Origin: Macrotis lagotis
Taxonomy: Eukaryota; Chordata; Mammalia; Peramelemorphia; Peramelidae
Direction of reading: 5' to 3'
Length of the DNA stretch: 64,000 nt
Assembly: GCF_037893015.1 (NCBI RefSeq)
Contig: NC_133658.1
Coordinates: 280,575,221-280,639,220 of the forward strand
Part shown: piece after piece, positions 44,435 to 55,599 of the stretch
How the letters are laid out: each line of letters begins with the position of its first letter
Numbering within the stretch: the stretch's first letter is position 1
The notes under the pieces: model-generated
Told to the model about the DNA's origin: nothing
Databases searched by the model: none
Seen by the model: only the letters and a program-made list of their open reading frames with translations
Made by a program: the position numbers and the translations under genes

Positions 44435-44995
44435 TGGATAATGATAATAATAATTACCATTTATATAATGTCTTATGTTTGCAAAGTAATTTCATTTGAT
44501 CCTCACAACAACCCTGGGGGGTTGGTATTATTGTTATCAGAATTTTATAGATGGGGAATCTGAGGTAGACAGCAATACCTAGGATCTGAAAGAGTTTTTG
44601 ATTCCATAAATGTGGATACTCCCTCCACTGATGAAGATTTAATAGCATATCAATGAGTTTCTGTAGTTGGCTATCCTGTCCTTAATATACCCAGAATCAC
44701 CTGCATGCCACAATGGAAGAATTTTGGTATAGCTTTGAGAATATGCAAAAAAAATCTTAATAAATTCAATATGATGTGGAAATTCAGTTCTTGGTATGAA
44801 AAGTTCTTCTATAACAACAATAATAACTGCAAGTCCATGACTCAGTAGATACATCCTGGGGGAGACGCTAAAGGCATATAGGCTTTTGCCCAATGTCATC
44901 TAGTTAGTAAATGTCCGAGGCAGGATTTGAACCCAAAACTTCCCAAATCCAAGACGTGAACTCCATCTCCTAGCCATACTGCTTCTGAAGATAGG
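44435..44995 (-). repeat. THER1, antisense, apparently split by about 290 bp
   Basis: Left part 44440-44580 (AATGATAATAATAATTACC, TTTGCAAAGTAATTTCATTTGATCCTCACAAC, AGATGGGGAATCTGAGG) and right part 44885-44985 (CAATGTCATCTAGTTAGTAA, GAGGCAGGATTTGAACCC) look like one THER1. The intervening piece is not assigned to a family. Confidence 0.6.
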
Positions 44996-45089
44996 GAGAA
45001 TTCAAAAGGAAAGACAGCCCTAGCCCTAAAGAAGTTGGTTAAGTTGGGGAAACAGGAATTGTTTGCATTTGAATTACATATTTAGAGAC

Positions 45090-45205
45090 CACTGTTAGTA
45101 TAAACTCACTGAGTGTGAGAAGGAAGTTGTTTTTTCCTATTTATATTCCCAATGCTGCCCTACATATAGTAGTAATTAATAAACATTTATTGAATGGAAC
45201 TGAAT
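45090..45205 (+). repeat. L2 3' end, sense
   Basis: AACTCACTGAGTGTGAGAAGG, CCCAATGCTGCCCTACATATAG and AATAAACATTTATTGAATGGAAC. Confidence 0.68.
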
Positions 45206-45279
45206 TGAGACTATATTATCAAGGATTTGGTTGATTTGAATTCCACATCAATTGGAGTATGAATAATCCAGAAAGGTTG

Positions 45280-45770
45280 TGTATAAGATGTGGAGTTTGA
45301 GGTGGGCCTTAACAGATGGGCAGGATTTTATTAGAATTTATTGGAAAGAATTTAGAAATTAGAAAGAATTAGAAATATTTTAGAAAGAAGAAGGGCATTT
45401 CATATTGACAGATGAATAGAAAAAATGTGAAGGCAGAAATGAACTTAGCTTAGGAAGTGGGATAGGAGTGGGGGAAGGGGAAATCAGCTTGTTTGAAATA
45501 CAGGGTATTTATTAGAGGGAACAGGTGAGTTGAGATTGGATATAAAGAGGGGTCCCATGGGGGAGGTACAGTAATTAAATAACAGACTAAGTAATTTAAA
45601 TGATGCAGTGGGCAAGTCATTGATGGTTCATGGCCAAGGGAAATGATCAAGTGGTAAAATGATAAAGAAAGTTTAGGGAGAAAAGTCTGAAGGCAGGTGG
45701 GGAGCAGGACTGAAAAATCGAGGTAGGCAGGCCAGATCAGGAAGTCATTGAGGCATGACAAAAAGATATG
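45280..45770 (-). repeat. L2 interior, antisense
   Basis: Purine-rich run with GATGTGGAGTTTGAGGTGGGCC, GAAGAAGGGCATTTCATATTGACAG and GCAGGCCAGATCAGGAAG. These parallel the antisense L2 phrases GGACTTGAAGG..., AGCATTCCAGG and GGCCAGATCATG. The 129-codon minus frame over it (45450-45839) is therefore most likely a repeat artefact. Confidence 0.55.
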
Positions 45771-46335
45771 TTCCATCTCCTTTGAGAAAGGAGGCAGCCA
45801 GAGTGAAAACAGGAAGCCTGTCCCACCCAGATACCTCACCTATATGTAGGGATAATTTCGGAGACAAAAGATTGGATTTATGGCATTGTGAGTGTCTTCT
45901 GTATAAGCAACTATTGCCCTCCACCCTGCTTTCTAAGGTTCCAAATGACCCCTGCAGACTGTTTCATACATGACCCAAACTAAAAGGTAGAACTTCTCAT
46001 GAATAGCTACTACTAAAATTGTGAGTTCTAGGGCAGCAAGATAAACTGGAAAACTGGAGAAGAGTACATGTTGCTCCTCCTATAAACCCCTGCAAAATCC
46101 AAAATATCTAAATTCAGTGGAGTCTTCATTGAAATTTAATGTTTGACCCCCACTACTGTTGGGGCATTGAGTTCACAGAGACAGAAAAAAACTTGGTGAG
46201 ATTATCAGTCTCAGAAACCAATGATTATAACAACTGCATTAAGATATATGTTCTGGTTCCCTAGATTCAAGCCTTATGACGTCCTCCATGACTTCAGCCC
46301 AGAATCCCTATGATCCTTTACTCTTCTGAATTTAT
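45771..46335. other. No confident feature
   Basis: Unassigned sequence. Confidence 0.4.
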
Positions 46336-46339
46336 ACAG

Positions 46340-46510
46340 TTGAGGTCCACATAATGTTAGAACTAGATGGAATTTTACAGATTCTCTAGCCTAACTCCCT
46401 CCTTTTTGATATGGAGAAATCAAGGCCCAAAGAAGAAAAAAATTATTTGCACAAGAACATATAGTCTCTTAGTAGAAGAGTATTAGCAAAAATTCAAACT
46501 CTTTTCACTA
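46340..46510 (-). repeat. MIR, antisense
   Basis: AATGTTAGAACTAGATGGAATTTTACAG, GGAGAAATCAAGGCCCAAAGA and AAATTCAAACTCTTTTCAC. Confidence 0.7.
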
Positions 46511-47084
46511 CATTTATTATCTGTTTACCAGACAGCACACACTAACTCATAAATATTGTTTTCTAAATGAGATGTTTGTAAATTGCTTTGCAAGTCTTCA
46601 AGTCCTATATAAATGTGAGTTGGTGACATTATTACAAAACTTTGAAATAAGATAAGACATAGTCTTATCTTGAAGTCCCTGACTTTAAGAAGCTTAAAAC
46701 GAGAGGGAAAAGATCAGTCTTCTGGTGTGAATCCTCTCTCCCCAACCAAATTAAGATCAAGAACTTTCTCTTGCTTTTGATGCCTATTTCATAGCAAAAC
46801 TTATTGTGGAAATTCCAAAAGACCATGTATGAGAGAGGAGAAAAAATGGTAGCACTTTGGGAAGCTAATGGAAGAAGATACTGAATGAGTCTTAAAGATT
46901 CTAGTGACCAATGTAAATAACTGCCTGTTCTGAACTCTATTGGACTGACTCTGGAAAAGATGAGCCACCACGAAAGTCATCTGGTAAGTGTCAACTAAGA
47001 AGGCAGCTCTTCGATATCTGCTTCATGTGCCATGGTTAATAATCTTTCCTGTAAAAGGTTTTCTCAGGAAAACTGGTATAATTG

Positions 47085-47340
47085 AAAGAATCATAGATAG
47101 GAAACTATAGGACACCTGAGTTCAAGTACCAGCTGTGACACTAAGTGACTAGGTGACTCTGGGTATGTGGTCTCTTGGAGCTCAATTAACTCATCTGTCA
47201 AATGGGAATAAGGATACCCTTCCTACCTCCTTCTCTGGGCTATTGTGAGGACCAAGTGAAATAACATATATGAATGTGCTATAAAAGTCCTAATTCTCCA
47301 TGTAAGTGTAAGGACTTACTGCTGTTGTTATTAGAGTTTG
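47085..47340 (+). repeat. MIR, sense
   Basis: GACACCTGAGTTCAAGTACC, ACTAGGTGACTCTGGGTATG, AACTCATCTGTCAAATGGGAATAAGG, GGGCTATTGTGAGGACC and AATGTGCTATAAAAGTCC: nearly full length. 46640-47085 has no recognised feature. Confidence 0.85.
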
Positions 47341-47579
47341 TCACTGACTAGCAGACTGAGCATGAATATCTCAGAGTCATAGGATGTTAGAATAGGAGGT
47401 GGCCTCTGTGTTCATCTATCTCACTTCAAAAAGTCTATGCTAGTGTACAAATGTGAAGAGTTATTATACAGCATATCTCCCTGTTCTAGTCCAGAGAGGT
47501 CATCCCTTGCTTATTCTCCTAAGACAAATCATAATTTTGCTGGGAAAAGAATGTTGGTGTCCATTCTTCTTATTGAAAC

Positions 47580-47890
47580 CCAGATTTAAACAGAGCTGAA
47601 GGATCTTAGTGTGCCATATTTGGAGCAAGAAGATCTAGCTTAATATCCTGGCTCTTCACATCACATCTCTGCATCTCAGCTTCCTCATATTTAAAGTCAT
47701 GGAGATTAGATGAAATGATCTCTAAATTCTTTCCAACTCTAAATTTATGATTCTTTGAATTTGCTTCAATCATCGTACTTTATAGATGAAGAAACTGAGG
47801 TCCATGACTTTTCACAACCCCACTGTAGGAATCACAAATAATTTTGAGACCATTCTGACAAGAGACTCAAGTAGGGGGAGCATCTAGAGT
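47580..47890 (+). repeat. MIR sense followed by MIR antisense
   Basis: 47580-47760 is sense (AATATCCTGGCTCTTCAC, AAATGATCTCTAAATTCTTTCC) and 47760-47880 is antisense (TTTATAGATGAAGAAACTGAGGTCC). The two head away from each other. Confidence 0.7.
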
Positions 47891-48473
47891 TGGTAGGGCA
47901 GAATCCAGTTTGGAAGTATAGATAGGACTGGGGTCAGCAGACTTCAAGACCTTCATGGTTTGCAAACAAGTCTTTGTACTAGAGAGTTGTTTTAATCTCA
48001 CCTGGAAGGAGGTAAAGTTTTCTTCTCATTCAGAAAAAGTTCTTTCTATCCCATACTCCTATGAAGGAAGGGAGAGCTGGGTGAGAGGAGGAGAGGCAAG
48101 CAGTGTTTACAGAACCCCCACTATATCTTGAGTATGTTCCCTGTGTACTTTTGAAAGTTGCCTTCTCAAAGTTAGATGTGACCAGAGGTTAATGGGGGCA
48201 TGAGCACCTGGACTACAGACTGGAGTCATTCCTCCACAGCAGAGGGAGAGAAACCATTTAACTCCTTGTTGCTCTCTCTTTCTCTGAAGCTTCCTATTGT
48301 AGGATCCTGCTTCCTAAGCTACGTTCTCATTTGCCTTGATTTCCTGCAGACACAATTTTGCACACCAATCTACACACAGTTCCTGAGACAACCTGTGTGT
48401 CCTAGTCTGTGCTCTGAGATTATTTTGTGTTTACTTTTTTTCCCTTTCATCTCTGAGGATAAAAAACAAAGTA
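47891..48473. other. No confident feature
   Basis: Unassigned. The 94-codon frame at 48200-48484 lacks splice context. Confidence 0.4.
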
Positions 48474-48628
48474 GGGGCAGCTAGGTGGCACAGTAGATAG
48501 AGCACCAGCCCTGGAGTCAGTAGTACTTGAGTTCAAATCCGGCCTCAGACACTTCATAATTGCCTAGCTGCGTGGCCTTGAGCAAGCCACTTAACCCCCT
48601 TGCCTTGCAAACTCCTCCCCAAAAAAAA
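48474..48628 (+). mobile_element. WSINE1-like SINE, sense
   Basis: GGGGCAGCTAGGTGGCACAGTAGATAGAGCACC, GAGTTCAAATCC, CATAATTGCCTAGCTGCGTGG, TTAACCCCCTTGCC and an A-rich tail. Target duplication not clear. Confidence 0.93.
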
Positions 48629-48779
48629 GCAATTTCTACATGAGGAATGGCTTCTTTGGCAGCTGACTTTTCCCCCACTTCCTCTACATCATAGATGCCA
48701 ACTGCTATGAGACAAGAACTACTTGGCAGAATGAGAAGAACCCAGGCCTGGGAACCAGAATCCTGGGGGTTAGGTTCAG

Positions 48780-48930
48780 AAGTGTGATACAGTGGAAGGA
48801 GTAGAACATGGGTTCCAGTTCTGATACCTTACTTAGACACTTTCTGTGATCTCACTTCATCTCACAAGATGAGAGGACTGGACAAGAAAGCCATTGAAGA
48901 CCCACCCAATCTAGAACTATGAACCTTGAC
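48780..48930 (+). repeat. MIR, sense (diverged)
   Basis: GTGATACAGTGGAAGGAG, GGGTTCCAGTTCTGATACC and CACCCAATCTAGAACTATGAA. Confidence 0.6.
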
Positions 48931-49229
48931 TCTGCCACTGCCGTAACAGACAAGTTATTTTATTTCTCATTGGCGGATTTCTAATATTGAGTCCAGTTTG
49001 AACATTCTAAACTAATATTGCACCAGAGACAACTATAGACTTTCTGTATGGTAGTGATAGACTGTAGTTGTTATACTGAGTTTGTGTTGATTCTGATTAG
49101 CCCAAAGACAACTTCTGGAGGAAGAAACCTTGAAGCAAGTATGAAAGTATGAAACATGTTTGGGACTTCAAAAAAGCCTTTTTCTGAATTTGCCCCTATC
49201 AATAAACCTAATAAAAATTCACATTTTTC

Positions 49230-49400
49230 TCTAACCATTTAGTGTTTTACAGGGTCCATTACACAATCCTGTGAGATGAGTTGTGCATTTGTTATCCCTT
49301 TTTTTTTTTTACAAATGAGGAAAATAAGATGCAGAGGGGTTAATCCAGAGATCTGCCAAAGCTAGTTCATGAAGGCTCAAGAGAGAGTCAATTGTTAAAT
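49230..49400 (-). repeat. MIR, antisense
   Basis: AATCCTGTGAGATGAGTTGTG, TTTTACAAATGAGGAAAATAAG and AGAGGGGTTAATCC. Confidence 0.68.
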
Positions 49401-49414
49401 TTTCAGTATCAACA

Positions 49415-49665
49415 TTTTTATTCAGTCATTTCAGTTGTGTCTAACACTTCTTTGACCTCATTTGGATTTCTTTTGGTAAAGATCCTGGAATGGCTTGCCA
49501 CTTCCTTCTCTAGCTCATTTTACATTTGAGGAAACTGAGGCAAACAGGATTAAGTGATTTGCCCAGGGTCACACAGCTAGTATCTGAGACTGGATTTGAA
49601 TTCAGGTCTTTCTGATTTTTAGACCCAGAGTTCTACTTACTATGCTACCTACCTTTCCCAAGTAA
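49415..49665 (-). mobile_element. MAR1-like (RTE-tailed) SINE, antisense
   Basis: TCATTTCAGTTGTGTCTAAC, TGACCTCATTTGGATTTCTTTTGG, TGGCTTGCCACTTCCTTCTCTAGC, CAGGATTAAGTGATTTGCCC, CAGGTCTTTCTGA. Complete in reverse. Confidence 0.88.
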
Positions 49666-50435
49666 ACACGTCAAAAATTGCCAAATGCTACAAATAGGGA
49701 CTTGATTTATTGTTATGTTGATTGTCTAGACCTAAGAAATTAATAGAGAAAATGTTAATAGTGGAGATTAAACTTAAAAATTTTATGTACTTTCATTCTT
49801 CCTCCTCCCAGAAGACGATGGTTAAACATTTATCAGCATACCCCTGACTTTAGTGATTACCTCATGATCCTAGGTAGGATCATATTCAAATCTAGTTCTC
49901 CAGACTCCAAGTTTTCCTCTCTTTTATTTTTTGTACTTGCTATTGCAAGTTTCTTATTATTCTCCTTAATTTCAAATCTTAAGTAGAAATAATTTCCATT
50001 CTTTTTTGTTTATCATTAACTACAAAGAGGGTATAATAGGTAAAGATACTGTGTGCATTTGAAAACCTAACAGTTATCTTTTGTTTGTGTGGTTTTGATT
50101 CTTACAGTACAAAACCACTTTCCCAAGAGAGAGAACACTTCCTTTTGAGGCTAAGCTAATTTCACATTTAATCAAATACATATCAACAGCATATTCAAGC
50201 TGTTGGAATGGAAAAGACTTCAAAAAAGGAGAAATTGCCATCGCCACCATCAGATATGCAAAGGGCTGTCATAAAGAAGAAGGAGTAGAAGTGGAAAGGT
50301 TGAGAAAGTCAAAGCTAGATATCAATTTAATAGCATATAGCCTTCTAACCTTCCTAAATAAGCTTGGTTATCTGCCCTGTGTTAATACAGATTCTGTGAA
50401 ATATTATGAGGCTAGCAATATTGTCTGTCCCCTTT
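49666..50435. other. No confident feature
   Basis: Unassigned AT-rich sequence. Confidence 0.4.
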
Positions 50436-50449
50436 AACTTGTTTAAGTT

Positions 50450-50602
50450 TTGGGGTTTTTTAGGTTTTTGCAAGGCAAATGGGGTCAAGTGGCTTGCCCA
50501 AGGCCACACAGCTAGATAATTATTGTGTCTGAGGTCGAATTTGAACTTAGCTACTCCTGACTCCAGGGCCGGTGCTCTATCCACTGAGCCACCTAGCCAC
50601 CC
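50450..50602 (-). mobile_element. WSINE1-like SINE with target duplication
   Basis: Reverse copy with GGTTTTTGCAAGGCAAATGG and GAGCCACCTAGCCACCC. Identical 14-bp flanks AACTTGTTTAAGTT lie at 50436-50449 and 50603-50616. Confidence 0.94.
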
Positions 50603-50619
50603 AACTTGTTTAAGTTGGT

Positions 50620-51030
50620 TTTTTTTTAAGTTTTAAGGAGGTATTCTTTTAATATTACAAACATTTTCAGATTACTCTATTCTAGTAAAATAAACAAAGC
50701 AAAAATTATAACAATACAGTGACCTCATTTGAAAATATATGCAACACTCTACCTCCCTATTTTTAAGTGTTCTTTTTAATTAATAGAAATATAGTTTCTC
50801 TCTCTCCCACCCTTATCATTGGGGGAAGAAAATTTTTTGTAACACAAGCTTAGTCAAGCAAACCAACTATCTAACTCATTAATGTTTCCAAAATATTTGT
50901 TATATACAACAAACAGGCTTACAGAATGAAAATAGATTTGATTTCTTCTTTCCTAATCTAAAATTTAGCTGTTCCTCATTCTGGGTTTTTCCCATACCAC
51001 ACACAGTGATTAGAATTTAAGGAGTCCATT
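50620..51030 (-). repeat. Possible L1 tail fragment, antisense (weak)
   Basis: T-rich start, CCTATTTTTAAGTGTTC, TAACACAAGCTTAGTCAAGC and GTTCCTCATTCTGGG have the feel of marsupial L1 3' sequence but lack the clear landmarks seen at 25877 and 59669. Confidence 0.35.
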
Positions 51031-51044
51031 AATTTATTTTATAG

Positions 51045-51235
51045 GGCAGTTCATTGGTATAGTGGATAGAATACTGGGCTTGGTGTCAGGAATACTTGAG
51101 TTCAAATCCAGCCTTAAATCTTTACTAGCTATGTGACTTTGGGCAAGTCTACTTCAGTTTCCTCATATAGTCAATGTCAAGAAAATACCAAATGGGGTCA
51201 TGAAAAGATCAAAACAACTGACCAACCAGTGTATT
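51045..51235 (+). mobile_element. MAR1-like SINE, sense, core-deleted
   Basis: GGGCAGTTCATTGGTATAGTGG head, GAGTTCAAATCCAGCC, GTGACTTTGGGCAAGTC, then CTTCAGTTTCCTCAT runs straight into AAGAAAATACCAAATGGGGTCATG. The ACTGGAGAAG...GGCAAAC segment is missing. Confidence 0.8.
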
Positions 51236-51985
51236 TTCATTCTAAAAGTGTTCAGTGGCTCAGTTTGTTTTAGAAACACTGATCTAGTTCAACTCACTTA
51301 ATTTTATGGATAAGGAAATCTCCCAGCTAGGAGACTCAACAGTTGTGGACAATTGATCGTAAGGGGTAACAGCAGAAAAAATTAAGATGGCTCACAATAG
51401 GCCATCTCAAATGAAAGAGACAAAGTTCAAACTGCATTTTCTACTGATGATTGATCAGAAAATCCTCTTTGGTTGAATCAGCTCCCCTAAAACATTAATC
51501 CCAACCTTTAATGATTTTTCCATGCTTTATGTATGTAGGGGAGGATGACGTATAAATAAAGCAATTTGGATTGTAGAGGAAGCAGGAAAAAAATACACTA
51601 GCAACCAAATCTCCACCATGTAGAGGAGGTGACCTTTGTCCTTCTGCTTCTCCTCACCCCACACCAGTGAAAATCAATGTCTTAGTTGGATCCCTTTAGT
51701 CTTGCAGGGAAGCCAGAGGGCAGAACATGATCAGTGACCAAGCTCAGGAATCCCAGAGCTCATAATAGCAGGATCACAAAGTTGGGTTGTGAAGTCAGAG
51801 CAGATCATGGGGAAGGACCATGGGGCAGAATCAGCTAACTAGATTGTGCTTATGGACATCTCTAATTCTCAGTCTCCCTATCATACTGTGATCAAACTCG
51901 GACTCAAGGCAGAGTTCCAGGCTCAAGATATGGAGAAAGATAGAAAGACATAGGGCTGGAACTCAGGACCACTGACAGGTTAAGA
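51236..51985. other. No confident feature
   Basis: A short antisense MIR trace (51290-51330) and otherwise unassigned sequence. Confidence 0.4.
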
Positions 51986-51989
51986 CTGC

Positions 51990-52180
51990 AGCACAGAATG
52001 GAAAGAACACTAGATTTGGATTTAGAATTCTGGAGCCATAATAGCATTTTAATAACTATATGACCTTGGCAAAGTCACTTAACTTCTGGACTGCTTCATC
52101 TATAAGTTGAAATGATTGGATTAGATGATCTCTAAACTCCTCTCCAGCTCCAAATTTAGGATCTTAAGGTCCTATTTTCT
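51990..52180 (+). repeat. MIR, sense
   Basis: CAGCACAGAATGGAAAGAACAC, TATGACCTTGGCAAAGTCAC, GATCTCTAAACTCCTCTCCAGC. Confidence 0.75.
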
Positions 52181-52654
52181 TTTATTTGTGCAGAAAAGCC
52201 ACTTTTTATTAAAGGGCATGAATGTCTCCTGTATAAGTTAATTTGGAATTTCCTAGTCTTTGCACAAGTGACACTGGCTAATGTCAGTGTCTGATGCTAA
52301 GCTTCACCCACTCATGTAGGCAGGAACCCAGGAAACATGACTATGAAGTTGGAAACCCTGCTGTGTTTGGCAGAGGGAGAGAACAGAGGGAAGCTGGGTA
52401 GTGACTAGTTACTACATACGGGTTACCTTCATGGTGTCATGGGATAATTGTGTTAGCTTCTGTAGAGACATATAATATTATCTCCAACTTCAACCTAAAT
52501 CACAGAAATAAAAAGATCCATTTCCTTCCATTCTGAAGGAAATGGAAACCATTAAGGTAGTACTATCAGACTGGAGCCTGAAGGGGAAAATGGAACTCGC
52601 TAGAGAAGAGTATCTTGATAATTCCTTGTTCCTATATGTTTTGTGTTTTTCTGT

Positions 52655-52808
52655 AATGTTTATGGACTGGGAGTCCTTAATGAGATCAAATGAGATAATA
52701 TTTGTAAAAAGAGATTAGTACAGTTCCTGGTATATATTAGGCATCATATAAATACTTATTCTCTTCCCTTTCCCTAATGTTTTTCCTATACAGAAAAAAA
52801 TAACTTGT

Positions 52809-52880
<72 letters not shown>

Positions 52881-52935
52881 TATGACTTGACCAAGATCAC
52901 ACAGTGAGGCCCTTTTACCCAAAACTTCAATATTA
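52655..52935 (+). repeat. MIR 3' end, (AC)n(AT)n microsatellite, antisense MIR stub
   Basis: 52660-52765 is a sense MIR end (GATCAAATGAGATAATATTTG, AGTTCCTGGTATATATTAG). 52813-52882 is a compound AC then AT run. 52884-52920 (TGACTTGACCAAGATCACAC) is an antisense MIR stub. 52190-52650 and 52935-53220 hold nothing that I recognise. Confidence 0.75.
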
Positions 52936-53929
52936 TATTCTGAAATCCCAAAGAAAACTTCAATGGAAGCAAAATGAAGTCAATAGAATTATTTTTGGGG
53001 GAAACCCCAAATATTAAGCCCAGAACAAACTGTGAGAAGATAAATTAGACTTTTCCATCAACTAACTTTCTGGGTAATATGAGAAGGATAAGAATAATTA
53101 TGTAAAAAGTAGAAAAGGAGTATGGAAATAATATCCCAGGAGAAGTCCATTCACCCGACTTGAGCTTCACTCTCTCATTACTTAAGACTGTTTATGAGGA
53201 ACCAATAAATGTCTCTCTTCAAACATCTCACTCACAACCTCTGCTTTTTCAGCTTCTCCTCACTTTTCCACCCTTCAGGACTTGACTTTCAATCCTAATA
53301 CTGTTGTTCACTCAAAAGCTACAAATGTTCTCTTACCTGCTAAGATCAGTGGCCTTTTCTCAATTTGCATTATTCCTGATCTTTCTGCATCTTTTGGTGC
53401 TATCCCCTATTCTTCCTTCTGGTTATTATTTCTAGGGGCCTTGATGCCTTAGCCCTATTATTCTCAGTCCTGCTTCTCTACCTACAGGATTGTTCCTTTT
53501 TATTCTCCTTTGCTGATCTCTCTGACACCTCCTAAGAGCATAGCCCCAAGACTCTGTCTAATGGGCCTCTCTTCTCTCTCTCCATAGTGTCCCTTAATAA
53601 TCTTACTAGTTCCCATGGGTTCTACTACCATCTCTATGAACATGACTCTCAAATCTATGTATCTACACTAATTTCTTTCCCAAAGTTCAAATCTCCAAAA
53701 CAAAATGCTGCTGGACATTTTTACCTTAATGTTCCACTGACATTTCAAATACCATATGTTCAAAACAGAACTAATTATCTCCCCCACTAAAATTACTTCT
53801 CTTGTAAATTTTCCTATTTCTTTTAGGACACCACCTGCTCCCTATGGTTTTTAGAGCCATCCTTAATTAACTCTTCCCTCTTCCACCCCATATCCAGTTA
53901 ATTACTAAGTCTTATTAAAGAGAGGCAGT

Positions 53930-54088
53930 GTCGGTAATAGAAATAGAAGGAGTTGGCTTAGAGTCAGCAGATCAGGGTTATCAGTACAACCTTTGTACCT
54001 TGGGCAAATCTTTGGATCTTATAACCTCATTTATAAAATGGAAAGGTTGAATTAGATGACTCCCAGGATCCCTTCCAGTTCCATATGT
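53930..54088 (+). repeat. MIR, sense, inside L2
   Basis: TTGGCTTAGAGTCAGCAGATC, CCTTGGGCAAATCTTTGG, ATTTATAAAATGGAAAGG and CCCAGGATCCCTTCCAG. The L2 text continues on both sides. Confidence 0.78.
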
Positions 54089-54344
54089 ATGTCTTCAGAA
54101 CCTATCCCCAAACATCTTTAGTATCTAACCTTCATCCCCATTTATACAGCCCCCACCTTAGTTTAGGTCTTCGTTCCTTCTCACTTGGGCTAATGTCATC
54201 ATCCCTTCATTAGTCTCCTAACTTCCAGTCTCTTCCAACTCCAATTCATCCTTCACACTGCTATCAAAATAACCTCCTCAAGGCACAGGTTAATCTATGG
54301 TATTTCAGCTCAAATACCTTTCAGTGATTCCCTATTACCACTAG

Positions 54345-54650
54345 AGGAGCAACTAGGTAATGCAGTGGATAACTGGCTTTAGAGTCAGGAGGAAGAGAGT
54401 TTGAATCTAGGTATTTGGCCCCTTACTGTGTGACCTTGGTCAAATCATTTAATCCTCATTGCTTTGCATCCAGGGTCATCTCCAGTTATCCTGATTCATA
54501 TCTAGCCACTGGACCCAGATGACTTTAGAGGAAAAAGTTAGGCTGGTGACCCTCACGCAAATCTAGTTTTTGTGCTTGTCATGGTATCACCTTCCTGGTG
54601 TCATGGTCTTCTTAGAGAATGAAGGACAAACATCATCATTACCATTAGAA
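54345..54650 (+). mobile_element. tRNA-derived SINE with CATCAT tail, copy 2, inside L2
   Basis: GGAGCAACTAGGTAATGCAGTGGATAAC head, GTGTGACCTTGGTCAAATC, TTGCTTTGCATCCAGGGTCATCTCCAG, TATCCTGATTCATATCTAGCCACTGGACC, CTGGTGTCATGGTCTTCTTAGAGAATGAAGGACAAACATCATC. Same 3' module as 43935-44210. Confidence 0.85.
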
Positions 54651-54894
54651 TAAAATAGAACACACAGTGTAGCCATGAAAGCCTTCTAAAATATAGCTTT
54701 ACCTTTCTAGTTTTGTTTCATATTACTCCTGAAAACAAACTGAGATGTATTTCCAGTATTCAGCATTCCATCTTCTTACCCCAAACTGACCTTCATGCTT
54801 GTAGTTATCCTCCCTTCTTTGCTCTACTTCTCAGAATTATTTTCTTCCTCCAACCATTAATTAAGGTGCCATCTCCTTTAAGTTTTGTATGACT

Positions 54895-55088
54895 TCAACC
54901 TATTTGCTAGTATTCAAATCCAGGCTCAGACTCTTACTGAACTGTGGGACTCTAGACAAGTCACTTAATTTCTGTCTGTCCAGTTTCCTCATCTGTAAAA
55001 CTGGGAACAATAACATCTACCTTCACAGAGTTGTAAGGAAATTGAAAAGCACTTCACAAACCTTTAAGTACATATAAATGTTTGTTGG
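54895..55088 (+). repeat. MIR, sense, inside L2
   Basis: GTATTCAAATCCAGGCTCAGAC, AAGTCACTTAATTTCTG, CAGTTTCCTCATCTGTAAAACTGG, CACAGAGTTGTAAGG and AAGCACTTCACAAACC. Confidence 0.85.
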
Positions 55089-55599
55089 GGCTGTTGTTAT
55101 AACGTTATTCCTAAGTATTCTATCAAGAGAATACTTCATTTTTTTGTCTTTGTAACCCAGCATCTAGAATAGTGTCTTCCACATAATAAATACTTAACAA
55201 ATGCTTGTTCAAGTTGAAAATTATTTTAACACACAAAGACTATATTGTATACATAAGGCAATGTTACTTATATTAAAACCTCAATTAACCAAGAGGCAGG
55301 ATGTTTTGTTCATTGTGTAGACTGAAAAACTGAGAAGATGCAACAAAAAATCTTGTTTTGATTCTAACTGATAAAGATCCTTCCACAATGCCTGAGGTCA
55401 TCCTCCTGTATTAGTTGAGGCTGGTAAAGATGGAATAGATGGAATGTTCTTTGCCATTTGAGGATTTTATGGATTGCTATCCAGGGTAAGGAATAAAGAA
55501 AAGTGTGAGAGGCTACTCTGAATGTAAATTCAGGAGGATGAAATGTCCCTTTTTGTCTCTCTGTATCTATTTACTTTGAAATAAATTGTGGCAGAGCCT

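Larger units (their letters stand above)
53225..55220 (+). repeat. Long L2 LINE, sense, with three SINE insertions
   Basis: The L2 3' half reads in order through four pieces. 53225-53930 has CTAAGATCAGTGGCCTTTTCTC, ATGACTCTCAAATCTATGTATC, ACATTTCAAATACCATATGTTC and TTTTCCTATTTC. 54090-54345 has ACTTGGGCTAATGTCATC, TCATTAGTCTCCTAAC and CCAATTCATCCTTCACACTGC. 54650-54895 has TCTCCTTTAAG at its end. 55090-55215 has ACCCAGCATCTAGAATAGTG and AATAAATACTTAACAAATGC. Non-functional; no frame survives beyond about 65 codons. Confidence 0.78.

Noticed and set aside
45450..45839. 129-codon minus-strand open frame
   Set aside because: Pyrimidine-rich complement of antisense L2 text; such frames open by chance in stop-poor, purine-biased repeats.
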